Assembly: GCF_001283065.1 (NCBI RefSeq)
Contig: NZ_CDMK01000002.1
Location: 358,118 to 422,117 of the forward strand
Length of the DNA: 64,000 bases
Direction of reading: 5' to 3'
DNA from: Helicobacter heilmannii
GTDB lineage: Bacteria > Campylobacterota > Campylobacteria > Campylobacterales > Helicobacteraceae
A program made the position numbers and the translations under genes. This document shows positions 1-9,778 of the stretch, in pieces; position 1 is the stretch's first letter, and the number at the start of each line of letters is the position of its first letter. Below the pieces are notes generated by a model that did no database searches, was not told where the DNA came from, and saw nothing but the letters and a program-made list of their open reading frames with translations.

Positions 1-906
1 ATGAACCACCCTTTTATTTGGCAAGATGGCAAGCTTGTCCCCTTTGAAAAAGCCACCATCCATGTTCTCAGTTATAGTCTGCACTACGCTAATTTGGTGT
101 TTGAAGGCATCCGCGCCTATAAGGGCAAGGACGGCTTGTTTGTGTTCCGTTTGCACGATCACATGCAACGGCTTTTGGATTCGTGTAAGGCGGTGGGGCT
201 AAAAACCCCCTACTCCATAGAAGAGCTAAACCACGCCACACTAGAAACCTTGCGGGCGAATAAGTGCGATGCCAACACCTACATCCGCCCCTTTGTGTTC
301 ATGGGGCTTGGCACACTTGGCATTTGTGCGAGCAACCCCCCCATCCACACCGCCATTGCCACCGTAACTTGGAAAGACAACCAACACGAGGGCATTAAGG
401 TCAAAACCAGCTCTTATAGAAAGCCCAGCGTGCAATCCACGATGAATAAAGCCAAAGCCAGCTCCAACTACCTAAACTCCCAACTCTCTAAGCAAGAAGC
501 CTTAGATTGCGGTTGCGATGAGGGCTTGCTGCTTGATGTCAATGGCTTTGTGGCGGAGGGTTCGGCTGAAAGCTTTTTTATGGTGAAAAAAGACAAACTC
601 ATTGTCCCCCCCCTAGATTATTCGCTCGATTCAATCACCCGCCAAACCATCATTGAGCTCGCCGAGCACTTAAACATCCCCATGGTGCACCGCCATGTGG
701 TGCGTGAGGAAATTTACAGCGCCCAAGAAGCCTTCTTTGTGGGCACGGGTATGGAGATTTTACCCATCAAGTCTTTAGATTTTAGACCTATCGGCATGGA
801 TAAAAAACCCATCACCAAAGCTCTATTTGACACCTACATGAAGCTTGTTAAAGGCGAAACCGCCGGTGATTTAGAAAAATTTGCGCATTATGTCGTTCGG
901 GTCTAA
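1..906 (+). CDS. ilvE: branched-chain amino acid aminotransferase IlvE
   Basis: This PLP-dependent enzyme transfers amino groups between glutamate and the keto acids of leucine, isoleucine and valine, in the cytoplasm. The 301-residue protein shows the class IV aminotransferase layout: an N-terminal region with HYANLVFEGIRAY, the PLP-lysine motif KAKASSNY (Lys about residue 152) and the phosphate/PLP-contacting DVNGFVAEGSAESFF stretch around residues 179-193. Length fits the family. The ATG is the very first base of the window, so a longer N-terminus cannot be strictly excluded, but the start MNHPFIWQDGKLVPF is typical. The next gene follows after 9 bp on the same strand. ilvC, of the same pathway, lies 28 kb away. 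Confidence 0.95.
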   Translation: MNHPFIWQDGKLVPFEKATIHVLSYSLHYANLVFEGIRAYKGKDGLFVFRLHDHMQRLLDSCKAVGLKTPYSIEELNHATLETLRANKCDANTYIRPFVFMGLGTLGICASNPPIHTAIATVTWKDNQHEGIKVKTSSYRKPSVQSTMNKAKASSNYLNSQLSKQEALDCGCDEGLLLDVNGFVAEGSAESFFMVKKDKLIVPPLDYSLDSITRQTIIELAEHLNIPMVHRHVVREEIYSAQEAFFVGTGMEILPIKSLDFRPIGMDKKPITKALFDTYMKLVKGETAGDLEKFAHYVVRV

Positions 907-915
907 AGGAAGTGT

Positions 916-2016
916 ATGCCCATTGATCTCAACGAGCATCTAAAGCGTAAGCAGAGTCCTAACTCTGACAACAATACCCCCAATAATTCTAACAACACCC
1001 CCAAGAGCCCCAAACCCCCAACTCTGCCCTCTAATTTCTTGCAATCCAAGCGATTCACAACTTTAATCATTGCGATTGTTGTGTGTGCCCTGCTCTTTTT
1101 GGCAAAGCCCTTCATGGTGATCCAATCGGGTGAGATCGGCATTAAGGTTACGGCGGGGCGTTATGACCCCATCCCCTTGCAGCCTGGGATACACTTCTTC
1201 ATCCCTTTGGTGCAAGATATTTTAGTTATAGACACCCGTGTGCGTACGATCAATTTCTCACGCACCGAGGACATGGGGATTGTGGGTAAAAATCAGGGGA
1301 TTTTTAGAAACGATGCGATCAATGTGATGGACTCACGGGGGCTTACGGTCTCCATTGAGCTCACTGTGCAATACCGTCTCAACGCCCAAACCACGCCCCA
1401 AACGATCGCCACCTATGGTCTTAGTTGGGAGCAAAAGATCATCAACCCTGTGGTGCGTGATGTCGTGCGCTCTGTGGTGGGACGCTATCCAGCCGAGGAC
1501 TTGCCTATCAAGCGCAACGAAATCGCTGCTCTCATCAACACAGACATTAATAAGGAGGTGTCTAAACTGCCCAATTCTCCTGTGCAATTAAGTTCTATCC
1601 AGCTAAGAGAAATTGTCTTGCCTACCAAGATCAAAGAGCAGATCGAGAAGGTGCAGATCGCCCGCCAAGAATCCGAGCGGGTGAAATACGAGGTGGAAAA
1701 GGCCAAACAAGAGGCCCAAAAAGCAGCGGCTCTAGCTAAAGGTGAGGCGGATGCCAATCGTATTAAAGCTCAGGGCGTGGCGGATGCGATCGTGATCGAG
1801 GCCAAGGCCAAATCTGCGGCCAACACCAGCATCGCACAGAGTTTGAGCGAAAAGCTTTTGAGTTTGCGCCAAATTGAAACCCAGGGGCAGTTTAACGAGG
1901 CACTGAAAGTGAATAAAAACGCCCAAATCTTTTTGGTCCCCGGCGGTACCGTGCCCAACATTTGGCTAGACACCAAGAGCCACCAAAAGGCAACAGCCAC
2001 CACGCACAATAAATGA
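916..2016 (+). CDS. SPFH/Band 7 (prohibitin/HflC-like) membrane protein
   Basis: This is a 366-residue membrane-anchored Band 7 protein. A short Asn/Pro-rich cytoplasmic leader (residues 1-45) precedes one hydrophobic segment (about 47-70). The SPFH domain follows (about 75-260), then an Ala/Glu/Lys-rich coiled coil (about 240-300, with EVEKAKQEAQKAAALAKGEA) that typically drives ring oligomerisation. Family members form large membrane assemblies that can modulate FtsH-type proteases or lipid domains; the specific role here is inferred only from family. The ATG has an AGGAAG-like ribosome-binding site. The stop overlaps the next start as ATGA, so the two genes are probably translationally coupled. 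H. pylori has a homologue of this type. Confidence 0.85.
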   Translation: MPIDLNEHLKRKQSPNSDNNTPNNSNNTPKSPKPPTLPSNFLQSKRFTTLIIAIVVCALLFLAKPFMVIQSGEIGIKVTAGRYDPIPLQPGIHFFIPLVQDILVIDTRVRTINFSRTEDMGIVGKNQGIFRNDAINVMDSRGLTVSIELTVQYRLNAQTTPQTIATYGLSWEQKIINPVVRDVVRSVVGRYPAEDLPIKRNEIAALINTDINKEVSKLPNSPVQLSSIQLREIVLPTKIKEQIEKVQIARQESERVKYEVEKAKQEAQKAAALAKGEADANRIKAQGVADAIVIEAKAKSAANTSIAQSLSEKLLSLRQIETQGQFNEALKVNKNAQIFLVPGGTVPNIWLDTKSHQKATATTHNK

Positions 2017-2549
2017 TCGACACGACCACAATTTTATACTCTGTCCTTGTCCATTTAAAGGTCTTTTGGGCAAATGCCAGCCCCTTTGCCTTGGTGGTTT
2101 TTGGCATGCATTGTGCGTTTTTCTTGTGTTTTTATATCCCAGGGCTCTTGTTCCGGGGTCTTGTGTCCTCTTTTTTTTATATTTTAGCCACCTTATGTAT
2201 CCTTGGTACACCCTTTACGGTACGCTATCTGCTTGAAGAGCAGCTTTTTAAAATCCAAACCGACATACGCGAAGCCTTTTCTCTCACCTACACCAATGCT
2301 TTTATGGCAAAGGTCCATGTCAAAAATGTCGGACATTTAGCCATCAATCAGTGTATTTTGCGCCTAGATATTCTGCACCCATCATACAATAAGTTCCAAG
2401 AGTATCTGCACAAATGGGTGTTTGCACACACCTACACCCAAAGTTTTAAGGTACAAATCCCCCCCAAACAAGCTAAGGATTTGGTGATGGACATTGAAAA
2501 TTACCCCTACAAACAAGCCCCCTTTAAACTCTCTGCAGATTGCTATTGA
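2013..2549 (+). CDS. DUF2393-like small membrane protein
   Basis: This is a 178-residue protein with two hydrophobic segments near the N-terminus (about residues 22-45 and 48-70) and then a soluble, probably periplasmic domain of about 100 residues that includes an immunoglobulin-like stretch (VHVKNVGHLAINQC). It resembles DUF2393 proteins, which are conserved in Helicobacter and Campylobacter and have no known function. Its start overlaps the stop of the SPFH gene by four bases, and it is the last gene before the flavodoxin promoter, so SPFH and this gene probably work together. No catalytic motif is visible. Confidence 0.7.
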   Translation: MIDTTTILYSVLVHLKVFWANASPFALVVFGMHCAFFLCFYIPGLLFRGLVSSFFYILATLCILGTPFTVRYLLEEQLFKIQTDIREAFSLTYTNAFMAKVHVKNVGHLAINQCILRLDILHPSYNKFQEYLHKWVFAHTYTQSFKVQIPPKQAKDLVMDIENYPYKQAPFKLSADCY

Positions 2550-2578
2550 TTGCTTTTTGCATTTTTACCAAAATTCGT

Positions 2579-2584
2579 TATAAT
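2579..2584 (+). promoter_or_regulatory. -10 box (TATAAT) of the flavodoxin promoter
   Basis: A perfect TATAAT lies 37 bp upstream of the flavodoxin ATG at 2621, in the AT-rich gap after the previous stop codon. Helicobacter sigma-80 promoters usually need only a good -10 box, and no clear -35 box is visible. An isolated strong promoter is expected for this highly expressed electron carrier. Confidence 0.65.
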
Positions 2585-2620
2585 GGGCGGGTTTATTTTT
2601 AAAAAATGAAAAGGACGAAC

Positions 2621-3112
2621 ATGGCAGTTGGTATTTTTTACGGCACAGACAGTGGGAACTCTGAGACCATCAGCAATAAAATCGCTGAAAAGCTAGGCGG
2701 GGTGAAAGTGTATGATGTGGCCAAAGCGTCTAAATCAGACTTTGATGGTTGTAGCTCTGTAGTTCTGGTCGCACCCACTGCAGGAGCTGGGGATTTGCAA
2801 AGTGACTGGGAGGAGTTTTTAGGTACTTTGAGCGATACGGATTTTGCCAACAAAACCATCGCTCTAGTGGGTCTTGGTGATCAAGACACCTACTCTGAAA
2901 CCTTTGCTGAGGGCATTTTCCACATCTATGAAAAAGCCAAAGCTGGTAAGGTTGTGGGCTTCACTTCTACAGATGGTTACAATTTCGAGGCTTCTAGGTC
3001 TGTAGAGGGTGGTAAATTCGTGGGTCTCGTGCTCGATGAAGACAACCAGGACGACCTCACCGACAGCCGCATCGATGCTTGGATCGGTGAAGTGAAAGGG
3101 CAACTCTCGTAA
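2621..3112 (+). CDS. fldA: flavodoxin FldA
   Basis: This FMN-binding electron carrier accepts electrons from pyruvate:ferredoxin (flavodoxin) oxidoreductase in Helicobacter. The 163-residue protein carries the FMN phosphate loop GTDSGNSET near the N-terminus and the conserved blocks [16 protein letters not shown] and [15 protein letters not shown]. It is extremely similar in pattern to H. pylori FldA. An in-frame ATG at 2606 exists, but the ATG at 2621 has a Shine-Dalgarno AAAAGGA seven bases ahead and gives the canonical [13 protein letters not shown] start. The gene is probably monocistronic. Confidence 0.96.
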   Translation: MAVGIFYGTDSGNSETISNKIAEKLGGVKVYDVAKASKSDFDGCSSVVLVAPTAGAGDLQSDWEEFLGTLSDTDFANKTIALVGLGDQDTYSETFAEGIFHIYEKAKAGKVVGFTSTDGYNFEASRSVEGGKFVGLVLDEDNQDDLTDSRIDAWIGEVKGQLS

Positions 3113-3123
3113 TTCTTGCAAGT

Positions 3124-3156
3124 GGGGGGGATTTATTCACTCTAAAAGCGTATACT
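3124..3156 (+). promoter_or_regulatory. promoter of the LPP20-like lipoprotein gene, with a G7 tract near -35
   Basis: A TATACT -10 candidate lies at 3151-3156, 32 bp before the GTG start at 3188. A run of seven G occupies 3124-3130, which is where a -35 element would fall. Changes in tract length could therefore alter promoter spacing. The promoter call is moderate; the effect of the tract is inference. Confidence 0.4.
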
Positions 3157-3187
3157 ACAGTTCCTAAACTTGTTGAAAGGAACTGAA

Positions 3188-3751
3188 GTGTTTCAAACAC
3201 GCTTTTTACCCCCGACTTTGCTTTATTTGGTGATTTTAGGTTTCTCGGCTTGCACCAGCACACACAAGAAAGATGTTTTTCTAGCCAATGTGCCCGCTTG
3301 GATGGTGGAGGACCGCAGTGCGTTTGTAACGCAGGGCATCGATAGCTCGCACATCATAGATGGGCAGATCGCCCGCTCAGAGAAAATCGCTAGGGAGCGG
3401 GCGCGTTTTCGAGTCGCCCAGCACATCGGCAAGCAAATTAAAGATGTGTTCAAACAAACCCAAAACGCCAATCAACGCCCCTTTGATGACAATATTTTTA
3501 AACAGATTGTCCAAGCCATCGCTGCCAGCCTAGATCAGGGAGTCCAGCTGGGCGAATACATCAACCCCAATAACCAAGAAGTTTTTATTTTGGTGCGCGT
3601 GGATGGCTACGATCGGGGCTTACTTGAAAAGAATTTACTCGCCATCAAACCCATCCACACCAACACCATCAAAGCCCTGCAACAAGCAGTCCGCCAAGTC
3701 TTTAAGGATGCGATGAACTATGGAGATGTGAAAGTCCCCCAAAGCATGTAG
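3188..3751 (+). CDS. LPP20-family lipoprotein
   Basis: This is a predicted outer-membrane lipoprotein of 187 residues. A hydrophobic signal peptide ends in the lipobox LGFSAC, so the mature protein would start at the lipidated Cys. The remainder (VPAWMVEDRSAFVTQG, then a basic helical segment and a C-terminal alpha/beta stretch) matches the LPP20 lipoprotein pattern, in which several paralogues exist per Helicobacter genome. The frame opens upstream with TTG at 3170, but GTG at 3188 has AAAGGAA just ahead and gives a proper short n-region (MFQTRF). It converges with the CitMHS gene, whose stop is two bases away. Its role is unknown beyond surface lipoprotein. Confidence 0.75.
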   Translation: MFQTRFLPPTLLYLVILGFSACTSTHKKDVFLANVPAWMVEDRSAFVTQGIDSSHIIDGQIARSEKIARERARFRVAQHIGKQIKDVFKQTQNANQRPFDDNIFKQIVQAIAASLDQGVQLGEYINPNNQEVFILVRVDGYDRGLLEKNLLAIKPIHTNTIKALQQAVRQVFKDAMNYGDVKVPQSM

Positions 3752-3752
3752 T

Positions 3753-5354
3753 CTAAAACAACCCCAAGAGTTTGGCAAGGGCGAGCACCACTAAGGAGAG
3801 CCCCCAAAGCCAAAAGAAGCTGTAGGCGATGTGCCGCCCCATAGAAAGTTTAGCTAGCCCCAAACCTAGCCACAAGGCGGGCGCAAAGGGGGAGACAAAA
3901 GTCCCCACAATCGAACCGATGAGCATTGCATAGCCTGTCGCTTCCCCACTCACACCATAGGGAGCGGTGATGTGGGCGACTATGGGAAAAAGTGTGAAGT
4001 AATAGCCATTGGTGTCTAAGAGCAACTCAAAAGGCACGCCAAAAACTCCTGTGATGATGTGTAGGTGTTTAGTCGCAAAGTCGGGTAAGAGCAGGCTTAA
4101 ATGTTGGGCTAAATCCACAAGCATGCCAGAGCCGCTTAAGATCCCAATATACACCCCGGCGGCAAGCAAGATCACCGCCATAGAGATGGCTTCAGGGGCG
4201 TATTCCTTCACCTTTGCCATGCGTTCTTTGGGGTTGGCGTAATTGATTAAAAGCACGGCACACAAGGCCAAGAGAAAGCAAAACTCAGGAGGCAAGATTT
4301 TAAGCATCACCGATCCCAAAGCAATCAGGGCGGTTACGACATTGATCCAAAAAAAGCGAGGGTGATCCAATGTCTGCACACCTAAACCCCCCTGCACTTC
4401 TAGCCCCGCCTTCACAATGCGCCGCTTTTCTTTAAAGCCTAGAAACACCGCCATGAGCAGAATACATGCAAAGCCAAGCAGCTGCACCTTGATCAAGGGG
4501 GTGTAGAGCGCACTCACATCTGTGCCTAGCACGCTGGCGATACGCCCAAGCGGCCCACCCCAAGGGAGCATGTTTGCCACGCCCGCACTGGCGGCTACGA
4601 GCAGTAGGAGCAAATAAGGGTTCATGTTTAAGCGTTTATAAATGGGCAAGAGCGGAGGGATCACCACTAAAAAGGTGCTTGCCCCAGAGCCATCCAAGTG
4701 GGCGATCATCGCAATGAGGCATGTCCCCACACACACCGCCACTACACTGCCTTGACTGAGTTTAATCAGCGCATTGATGAGCGGATTAAACACCCCCACA
4801 TCGTTTAAAACCCCAAAGAACAAGATTGCAAAGATGAACATGATCGCGATGTGCGCTACCTTAGCGATGCCCTGTTTGAAGTAGCGCACCAACTCTTGCA
4901 TATGGTCTTTAAAGGTGTAGAGGGCGTTGTGCTTGGCAAAGAGCGGAGCTAAATTCTCCTCAATGTGTTTGGCATTAGGATAAAGGGCTGCTGCGCCGGC
5001 TAGATAAAATTTTTCCACTTGCGCTTTAGAGAGTGGGGGGTAGTCCTTCATTTTGGGCTTGAAACCCAGCGCCACATTGCCCGCTTTTCTAAAGGCGTGG
5101 CGCAAATGCCCATCTGGTGGATCAAAACCATTATCTTTAGCAAGGTGCTTTAAAAAGTGCTTTTCATTGGAGTGGCTGAGCATATAAGCGTAATTCTTAG
5201 GCACTACAGGCTGGAAGATTAGGGCAGAAGTGAGCCAAAAGCCAAACAATCCGCCTAAGGGTACGAGGGTTAAAGCCACCATTGGCGAGAGTTTATCGGT
5301 CAAAAGCAAGGCGATCAATGAAGCGATGATGAGAATGGCAAAAACGGTGAGCAT
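3753..5354 (-). CDS. CitMHS-family citrate (metal-citrate/H+) transporter with enlarged loop
   Basis: This is a 533-residue inner-membrane carrier. Family members import citrate, often complexed to a divalent metal, with protons. Diagnostic blocks are AHLDGSGASTFLVVIPPLLPIYKRL and NMLPWGGPLGRIASVLGTD in the first half and the second-half repeat near SGSGMLVDLA. About eleven hydrophobic segments can be counted. Compared with CitM-type proteins as I remember them, roughly 100 hydrophilic residues (about 55-160) are inserted between the second and third membrane segments. The start has a GGAGG-type ribosome-binding site. It lies 29 bp downstream of napH on the same strand, so it may be co-transcribed with nap. 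The substrate is not provable from sequence. Confidence 0.85.
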   Translation of the reverse strand: MLTVFAILIIASLIALLLTDKLSPMVALTLVPLGGLFGFWLTSALIFQPVVPKNYAYMLSHSNEKHFLKHLAKDNGFDPPDGHLRHAFRKAGNVALGFKPKMKDYPPLSKAQVEKFYLAGAAALYPNAKHIEENLAPLFAKHNALYTFKDHMQELVRYFKQGIAKVAHIAIMFIFAILFFGVLNDVGVFNPLINALIKLSQGSVVAVCVGTCLIAMIAHLDGSGASTFLVVIPPLLPIYKRLNMNPYLLLLLVAASAGVANMLPWGGPLGRIASVLGTDVSALYTPLIKVQLLGFACILLMAVFLGFKEKRRIVKAGLEVQGGLGVQTLDHPRFFWINVVTALIALGSVMLKILPPEFCFLLALCAVLLINYANPKERMAKVKEYAPEAISMAVILLAAGVYIGILSGSGMLVDLAQHLSLLLPDFATKHLHIITGVFGVPFELLLDTNGYYFTLFPIVAHITAPYGVSGEATGYAMLIGSIVGTFVSPFAPALWLGLGLAKLSMGRHIAYSFFWLWGLSLVVLALAKLLGLF

Positions 5355-5383
5355 GGCTTTTATCCTCCAAAGCGATAAAAGCT

Positions 5384-6181
5384 CTAGTCTAGGTCCTTTT
5401 TCTTAAAACTTCCTTTCAAGTCCAAAATGCTAAACCCCAACGCATCGTCCTCGCACACCTCAATGCACCGCCCGCAACGGGTGCACTCCCCCGAATTGAC
5501 CGACACGCTTTTAAGCCCCACCATCCACAGCACCTGCCGTTCGGGGCAAATATCCCAACACAGTTCGCACTTGGTGCAACGCATCGCGTCATGCTTGACC
5601 TTTAAGAGCGCATAGCGGCTGGTGAGTGCGTAAAATGCCCCCAAGGGGCAGAGTTTGGAGCAAATGATTTTATCACCCAAAAACGCATCCACGCAAAAGA
5701 GCAACAACGCCACAATGAGCCACGAAGCTGTGCCCAAAATAATCCCCCTTTGCACCACCCCGATGAAAGACACACTCTCAAAGGCGGGTGTGGCAAGCAC
5801 AAAGGAGAGGATCAAACTTAGGATTAAAAGGACATAGCGTAAATTCTTAGGCAAGCCCAAATGCACGCCCCTAAACTCTAATTTACGCCTCACCCACGCG
5901 GCAAAATCCACGATCATATTCACCGGGCACACCCACGCACAAAACGCCCGTCCCAAAAACAAGCCATAAACACACAGCACCAAGAGAGCTCCCAAGAGCG
6001 CGGTGATCTCAACATGCAGACTGGCTAAAAACACTTGTAAGGCTGCAAAGGGATCGCTTAAAGGGATCGTGTTGAATAATCTAGACGCGCTCAAATTGCC
6101 CTTGAGTATCCATGTATTGGCGGCAAACAAGACTAAAATTCCGCATTGTACGAGTCGTCTTAGGATTAAATAGCGCATCAA
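5384..6181 (-). CDS. napH: NapH, membrane quinol dehydrogenase subunit for periplasmic nitrate reductase
   Basis: NapH takes electrons from menaquinol and passes them through NapG toward NapA. The 265-residue protein has about four membrane helices, the paired cysteine motifs CAWVCP and CSKLCP characteristic of NapH, and two C-terminal [4Fe-4S] clusters (CTKCELCWDICP and CTRCGRCIEVCE). It overlaps napG by four bases (ATGA), which implies translational coupling. The usual epsilonproteobacterial order is napA-G-H-B-F-L-D; here the operon stops after napH and a citrate transporter follows instead of napB. Confidence 0.93.
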   Translation of the reverse strand: MMRYLILRRLVQCGILVLFAANTWILKGNLSASRLFNTIPLSDPFAALQVFLASLHVEITALLGALLVLCVYGLFLGRAFCAWVCPVNMIVDFAAWVRRKLEFRGVHLGLPKNLRYVLLILSLILSFVLATPAFESVSFIGVVQRGIILGTASWLIVALLLFCVDAFLGDKIICSKLCPLGAFYALTSRYALLKVKHDAMRCTKCELCWDICPERQVLWMVGLKSVSVNSGECTRCGRCIEVCEDDALGFSILDLKGSFKKKDLD

Positions 6182-6927
6182 AGCCCATTATTCAGGTAGT
6201 CTAGGGGGTTGTCTGTTTTGGGATTTAGGGTGTTGGGTTTTGCGTCTTTTACCCGCTCTTGATCCTTGGCATCCCACCCCTTGACATAGTGATTCCCCAC
6301 TTTACCGCTCACAAACGCCACGGGCAAAACCCGAATCGCCGGCTCTTTGGTGATGCATGCCCGCTCACACAGCCCACAGCCCACGCACACATCGTTTTGG
6401 ACCATGGGCAACATATAGGCGTGTTTGCCCGTGCGCTCGTTATGTTTGTTTTCTAGCTTGATCGCCCGATCGATTAGGGGGCAAACGCGGTAACACACAT
6501 CGCAACGAATCCCCCAAAACGCCACGCAAGAGACCGGATCGACCACCGCTACACCCATTTTAAGCGATCCCACGCCTTGATTTTTCTCTAAATGCCTTTT
6601 ATCAAGGGCATCTGTGGGGCAAGCCTTGATACATGGAATGTCGGGGCAGAGGTAGCAAGGGACTTTGCGGGCCTCAAAAAAAGGCGTACCCACTCTAGCG
6701 TGGTCTAGCAAAGTGGCAAGTTTTAGGGTGTGGTAGGGACAATCGCGCACACACAGCCCACAGCGGATACACAAACTCAAAAAGCGTTCTTCATCCTCAG
6801 CCCCCGGGGGTCTTAAGCTGTAGCGGTCTTGCTTCTTGGCTTTCAGCATTGCCCCCAAAAAAGCCCCCCCACTGCCACACAGCAAAGCCCCCTTAAGGGC
6901 TGTTTGTAAAAACGCCCGTCTTTGCAT
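6178..6927 (-). CDS. napG: NapG, periplasmic ferredoxin-type quinol dehydrogenase subunit
   Basis: This is a periplasmic iron-sulfur protein that relays electrons from NapH. The 249 residues begin with a Tat-type signal (MQRRAFLQ followed by a hydrophobic stretch), then four ferredoxin-like cysteine clusters: CIRCGLCVRDCP, CYLCPDIPCIKACP, the C-containing region around CDVCYRVCP, and CVGCGLCERACI. Length and cluster order match NapG. The start codon follows the napA stop directly and its end overlaps napH, so the three genes form one operon read from the napA promoter at about 9780. Confidence 0.93.
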   Translation of the reverse strand: MQRRAFLQTALKGALLCGSGGAFLGAMLKAKKQDRYSLRPPGAEDEERFLSLCIRCGLCVRDCPYHTLKLATLLDHARVGTPFFEARKVPCYLCPDIPCIKACPTDALDKRHLEKNQGVGSLKMGVAVVDPVSCVAFWGIRCDVCYRVCPLIDRAIKLENKHNERTGKHAYMLPMVQNDVCVGCGLCERACITKEPAIRVLPVAFVSGKVGNHYVKGWDAKDQERVKDAKPNTLNPKTDNPLDYLNNGL

Positions 6928-9750
6928 CTATGCCTTGGTGATTTTCACCGCGCATTTTTTATAGTCGGTTTGCTTAGAAATGGGGCAAGTCGCGTCCAAA
7001 CAAACCTTGTTGATGAACACATTTTCATCAAACCAAGGCACATAGACAAGCCCCATAGGGGGTTTATTGCGTCCACGCATATCCACCCGTGCTTTTACAC
7101 TGCCTCGGCGTGATTCGATCCACACCGCATCGCCTTGGTTTAGACCTAATTTTTTGCCATCCTCCTCGTTCATGTAGCACAACGCTTCGGGCACGGCTCT
7201 AAAGAGCTCAGGCACACGCATGGTCATCGTACCGCTGTGCCAATGCTCTAAAACCCGCCCCGTAGCCAGCCAAAAGGGGTATTCTTCGCTGGGGCGCTCA
7301 GGGGCTTTCATAAAGGGTCTAAAGAAAATCTTAGCCTTGTTGGCTAGGCTTTTGGCCTCTGTGCCCTGTGGGCCTCTTAAATCCCCGCTCACCAGCTTTT
7401 TACCCGCCTTACCATAGAAGGCAAAATCCCCATTGGGGGCGGCTTTTTTAGCGTAAGGGTCGTACTTGGTGTTGAAACGCCAGAGGGTTTCTTTGCCATT
7501 GACCACCGGCCATCTTAAGCCCCGTGCTCTGTGGTAGTCATCAAAGTAGGCCAAATCATGCCCGTGCCCCTTGCCGAATTTGCGGTACTCCTCCCATAAA
7601 TATTTTTGGATGAAGAAGCCATAACCTCTAAAGGGCTTGCCATCGCTGCCAATGACATGGCGTCTGTCCCCAAATACCTCAGAGTTAGGTGCACCCCTAC
7701 CGATAGGGTCGCTGGCTAAAAACTTACGGCTGAAGCGGTTGTCAAAGAGCACATGGTAGAGCGTGTCGTTGTCCTTGTAGCCCATTTTACGCGCCTCAGC
7801 CAAGACATTAGGCAAGGTGAGCTTGTCATCGATTTTATGCTCGCCCCAAACTTCTTTGAGTTTAAAGCGTTTGGCAAACTCTAAAATCTGCCAAGTGTCG
7901 CTCATGGCTGAGCCCACGGGTGTAACTTGTTGTTTCCAGTGTTGTGTGCGCCGCTCGGCATTGCCATACGCCCCCCATTTTTCATAAATCATCGCCGTGG
8001 GCAAGATCAAATCCGCCACTTTTGCACTGATCCCCGGATAACAATCGCTCACCACGATGAAATTGTCCATTTCTCTAGCCGCCTTGATCCAGTGGTTGGC
8101 ATTCGCGGTGTTTTGCCAAGGGTTATTCACCTGCACCCAAATAAACTTCACCTTGCCATCCTCTAAGGCGCGCATCATTGTCAAGAAAGGGTAGCCGGGC
8201 TTGGGGTTGATCGTGCCCTTAGGCAAGTGCCAAAGTTTTTCGGCGATTTTGACATGCTCGGGGTTGTTCACGACCATATCTGCGGGCAAGCGGTGGCTAA
8301 ATGTCCCCACCTCTCTAGCCGTGCCACATGCGCTGGGCTGGCCGGTGAGTGAGAACGCCCCACAGCCCGGCTTAGCCTGCTTGCCTAATAAGAAATGCAC
8401 CATATAAGCCTGCTCATTCACCCAAGAACCCCTTGTGTGTTGGTTAAAGCCCATCGTCCAAAAGCTCACCACTTTGCGGTCTTTCTCAATGTAGAGTTTA
8501 GCCAAGTGCTGTAATTTATGCTTAAAGCTCTCCATCGACTCGTTGCGATCGCCCTTAGCCACTTTGGCGACATAGTCTAGGGTGTAGGGTTCTAGGGCTT
8601 CTTTAAACTGGGCAAAGGTGATTTGCCAGTGTTTGCCCGCTTGTTTTTGGTGCTCCATTTTGAACACTTCACCTGCTTTCACACCTAAGTGTTTAAGCGC
8701 AATCGCTTCATCCTCATCTAGGGTGATGGCGTTTTGTTTGGCGACGGTGTCCTTTTCGCTCGCTTTAAAGCCGTGGTGGTTGGGATCGGAGCGCATGCCA
8801 TAGCCAATGTCGGCGTATCCGGTGGCAAACACAATATGATCATCTAAGAATTTTTGGTCGATCGCCTCGGGGTGGTTATAGACGATCTCTCTGGCAATGT
8901 AATTCCAAATGGCTAAATCCGTGTTTGGCGTGAAGATGATCTCTACATCCGCCACGCTGGAGGTGCGGTTAGAAAAAGTGGTGAGATTGACAACCCTGAC
9001 TTTATCGGGGCTGTTTAATTTGCGATCGCTCACCCTAGACCATAAAATGGGGTGCATTTCTGCCATGTTTGCCCCCCAAGTGATGATGGTGTCCGTGGCT
9101 TCGATGTCGTCATAGCACCCACTGGGCTCGTCGATTCCAAAGGTTTGCATGAATCCGGCAGCCGCGCTTGCCATGCAGTGGCGGGCGTTGGGATCGATGT
9201 TGTTGCCCCTAAAGCCGGCTTTCATCAATTTAAGGGCGGCATAGCCCTCTAGGATCGTCCATTGCCCGCTGCCAAAGACCCCCACCCCCGTGGGCCCCAT
9301 TTCTTTATAATATTTTTTAAACTGCTTTTCCATTTCATCAAAGGCGCGTTTCCAAGAAACTTGTTTAAACTTGCCTTTTTTGTCAAATTCGCCTTTTTCA
9401 TTGACCCTTAAAAGGGGCTCTACGAGGCGATCCGCCCCATACATGATTTTGGCATTGAAGTAGCCCTTAATGCAGTTGAGCCCCTTATTGACGGGGGCTA
9501 GTGGATCGCCCTTTGTGGCGACAATTTTATCGTCCTTCGTGGCGACCATGATCCCACAGCCCGTACCACAAAAACGACACACAGCTTTGTCCCATTTCCA
9601 ACCTTCTTGGGCACGTTCAGCCTTAGCTTGTAAGGCGGGGGGGGCAAGTAGCCCAGCACTGCCCATCGCAGAGGCTAAGGCGGCTGATTTTAAAAACTCT
9701 CGGCGGCTCTCATTTTGGGGGGTTACATGTTCTGAGGGATTTGTTGTCAT
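6928..9750 (-). CDS. napA: NapA, periplasmic nitrate reductase catalytic subunit
   Basis: This molybdoenzyme reduces nitrate to nitrite in the periplasm. The protein has 940 residues from the chosen start. It shows a Tat signal (SRREFLK), an N-terminal [4Fe-4S] site (CRFCGTGC followed by a distal Cys in GLNCIKGYF) and the Mo-bis-MGD cysteine region [15 protein letters not shown], then the long molybdopterin domains to the C-terminal KACVKI-like end ([10 protein letters not shown]). An ATG ten codons upstream (9780) is rejected because a TATAAT -10 box overlaps it. The ATG at 9750 has AAAGGAC just ahead. It is the first gene of napA-napG-napH. The dedicated chaperone NapD and the cytochrome NapB are not encoded in this window. 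Confidence 0.96.
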   Translation of the reverse strand: MTTNPSEHVTPQNESRREFLKSAALASAMGSAGLLAPPALQAKAERAQEGWKWDKAVCRFCGTGCGIMVATKDDKIVATKGDPLAPVNKGLNCIKGYFNAKIMYGADRLVEPLLRVNEKGEFDKKGKFKQVSWKRAFDEMEKQFKKYYKEMGPTGVGVFGSGQWTILEGYAALKLMKAGFRGNNIDPNARHCMASAAAGFMQTFGIDEPSGCYDDIEATDTIITWGANMAEMHPILWSRVSDRKLNSPDKVRVVNLTTFSNRTSSVADVEIIFTPNTDLAIWNYIAREIVYNHPEAIDQKFLDDHIVFATGYADIGYGMRSDPNHHGFKASEKDTVAKQNAITLDEDEAIALKHLGVKAGEVFKMEHQKQAGKHWQITFAQFKEALEPYTLDYVAKVAKGDRNESMESFKHKLQHLAKLYIEKDRKVVSFWTMGFNQHTRGSWVNEQAYMVHFLLGKQAKPGCGAFSLTGQPSACGTAREVGTFSHRLPADMVVNNPEHVKIAEKLWHLPKGTINPKPGYPFLTMMRALEDGKVKFIWVQVNNPWQNTANANHWIKAAREMDNFIVVSDCYPGISAKVADLILPTAMIYEKWGAYGNAERRTQHWKQQVTPVGSAMSDTWQILEFAKRFKLKEVWGEHKIDDKLTLPNVLAEARKMGYKDNDTLYHVLFDNRFSRKFLASDPIGRGAPNSEVFGDRRHVIGSDGKPFRGYGFFIQKYLWEEYRKFGKGHGHDLAYFDDYHRARGLRWPVVNGKETLWRFNTKYDPYAKKAAPNGDFAFYGKAGKKLVSGDLRGPQGTEAKSLANKAKIFFRPFMKAPERPSEEYPFWLATGRVLEHWHSGTMTMRVPELFRAVPEALCYMNEEDGKKLGLNQGDAVWIESRRGSVKARVDMRGRNKPPMGLVYVPWFDENVFINKVCLDATCPISKQTDYKKCAVKITKA

Positions 9751-9778
9751 GGACTGTCCTTTGTACTTTTGTAGAGAC

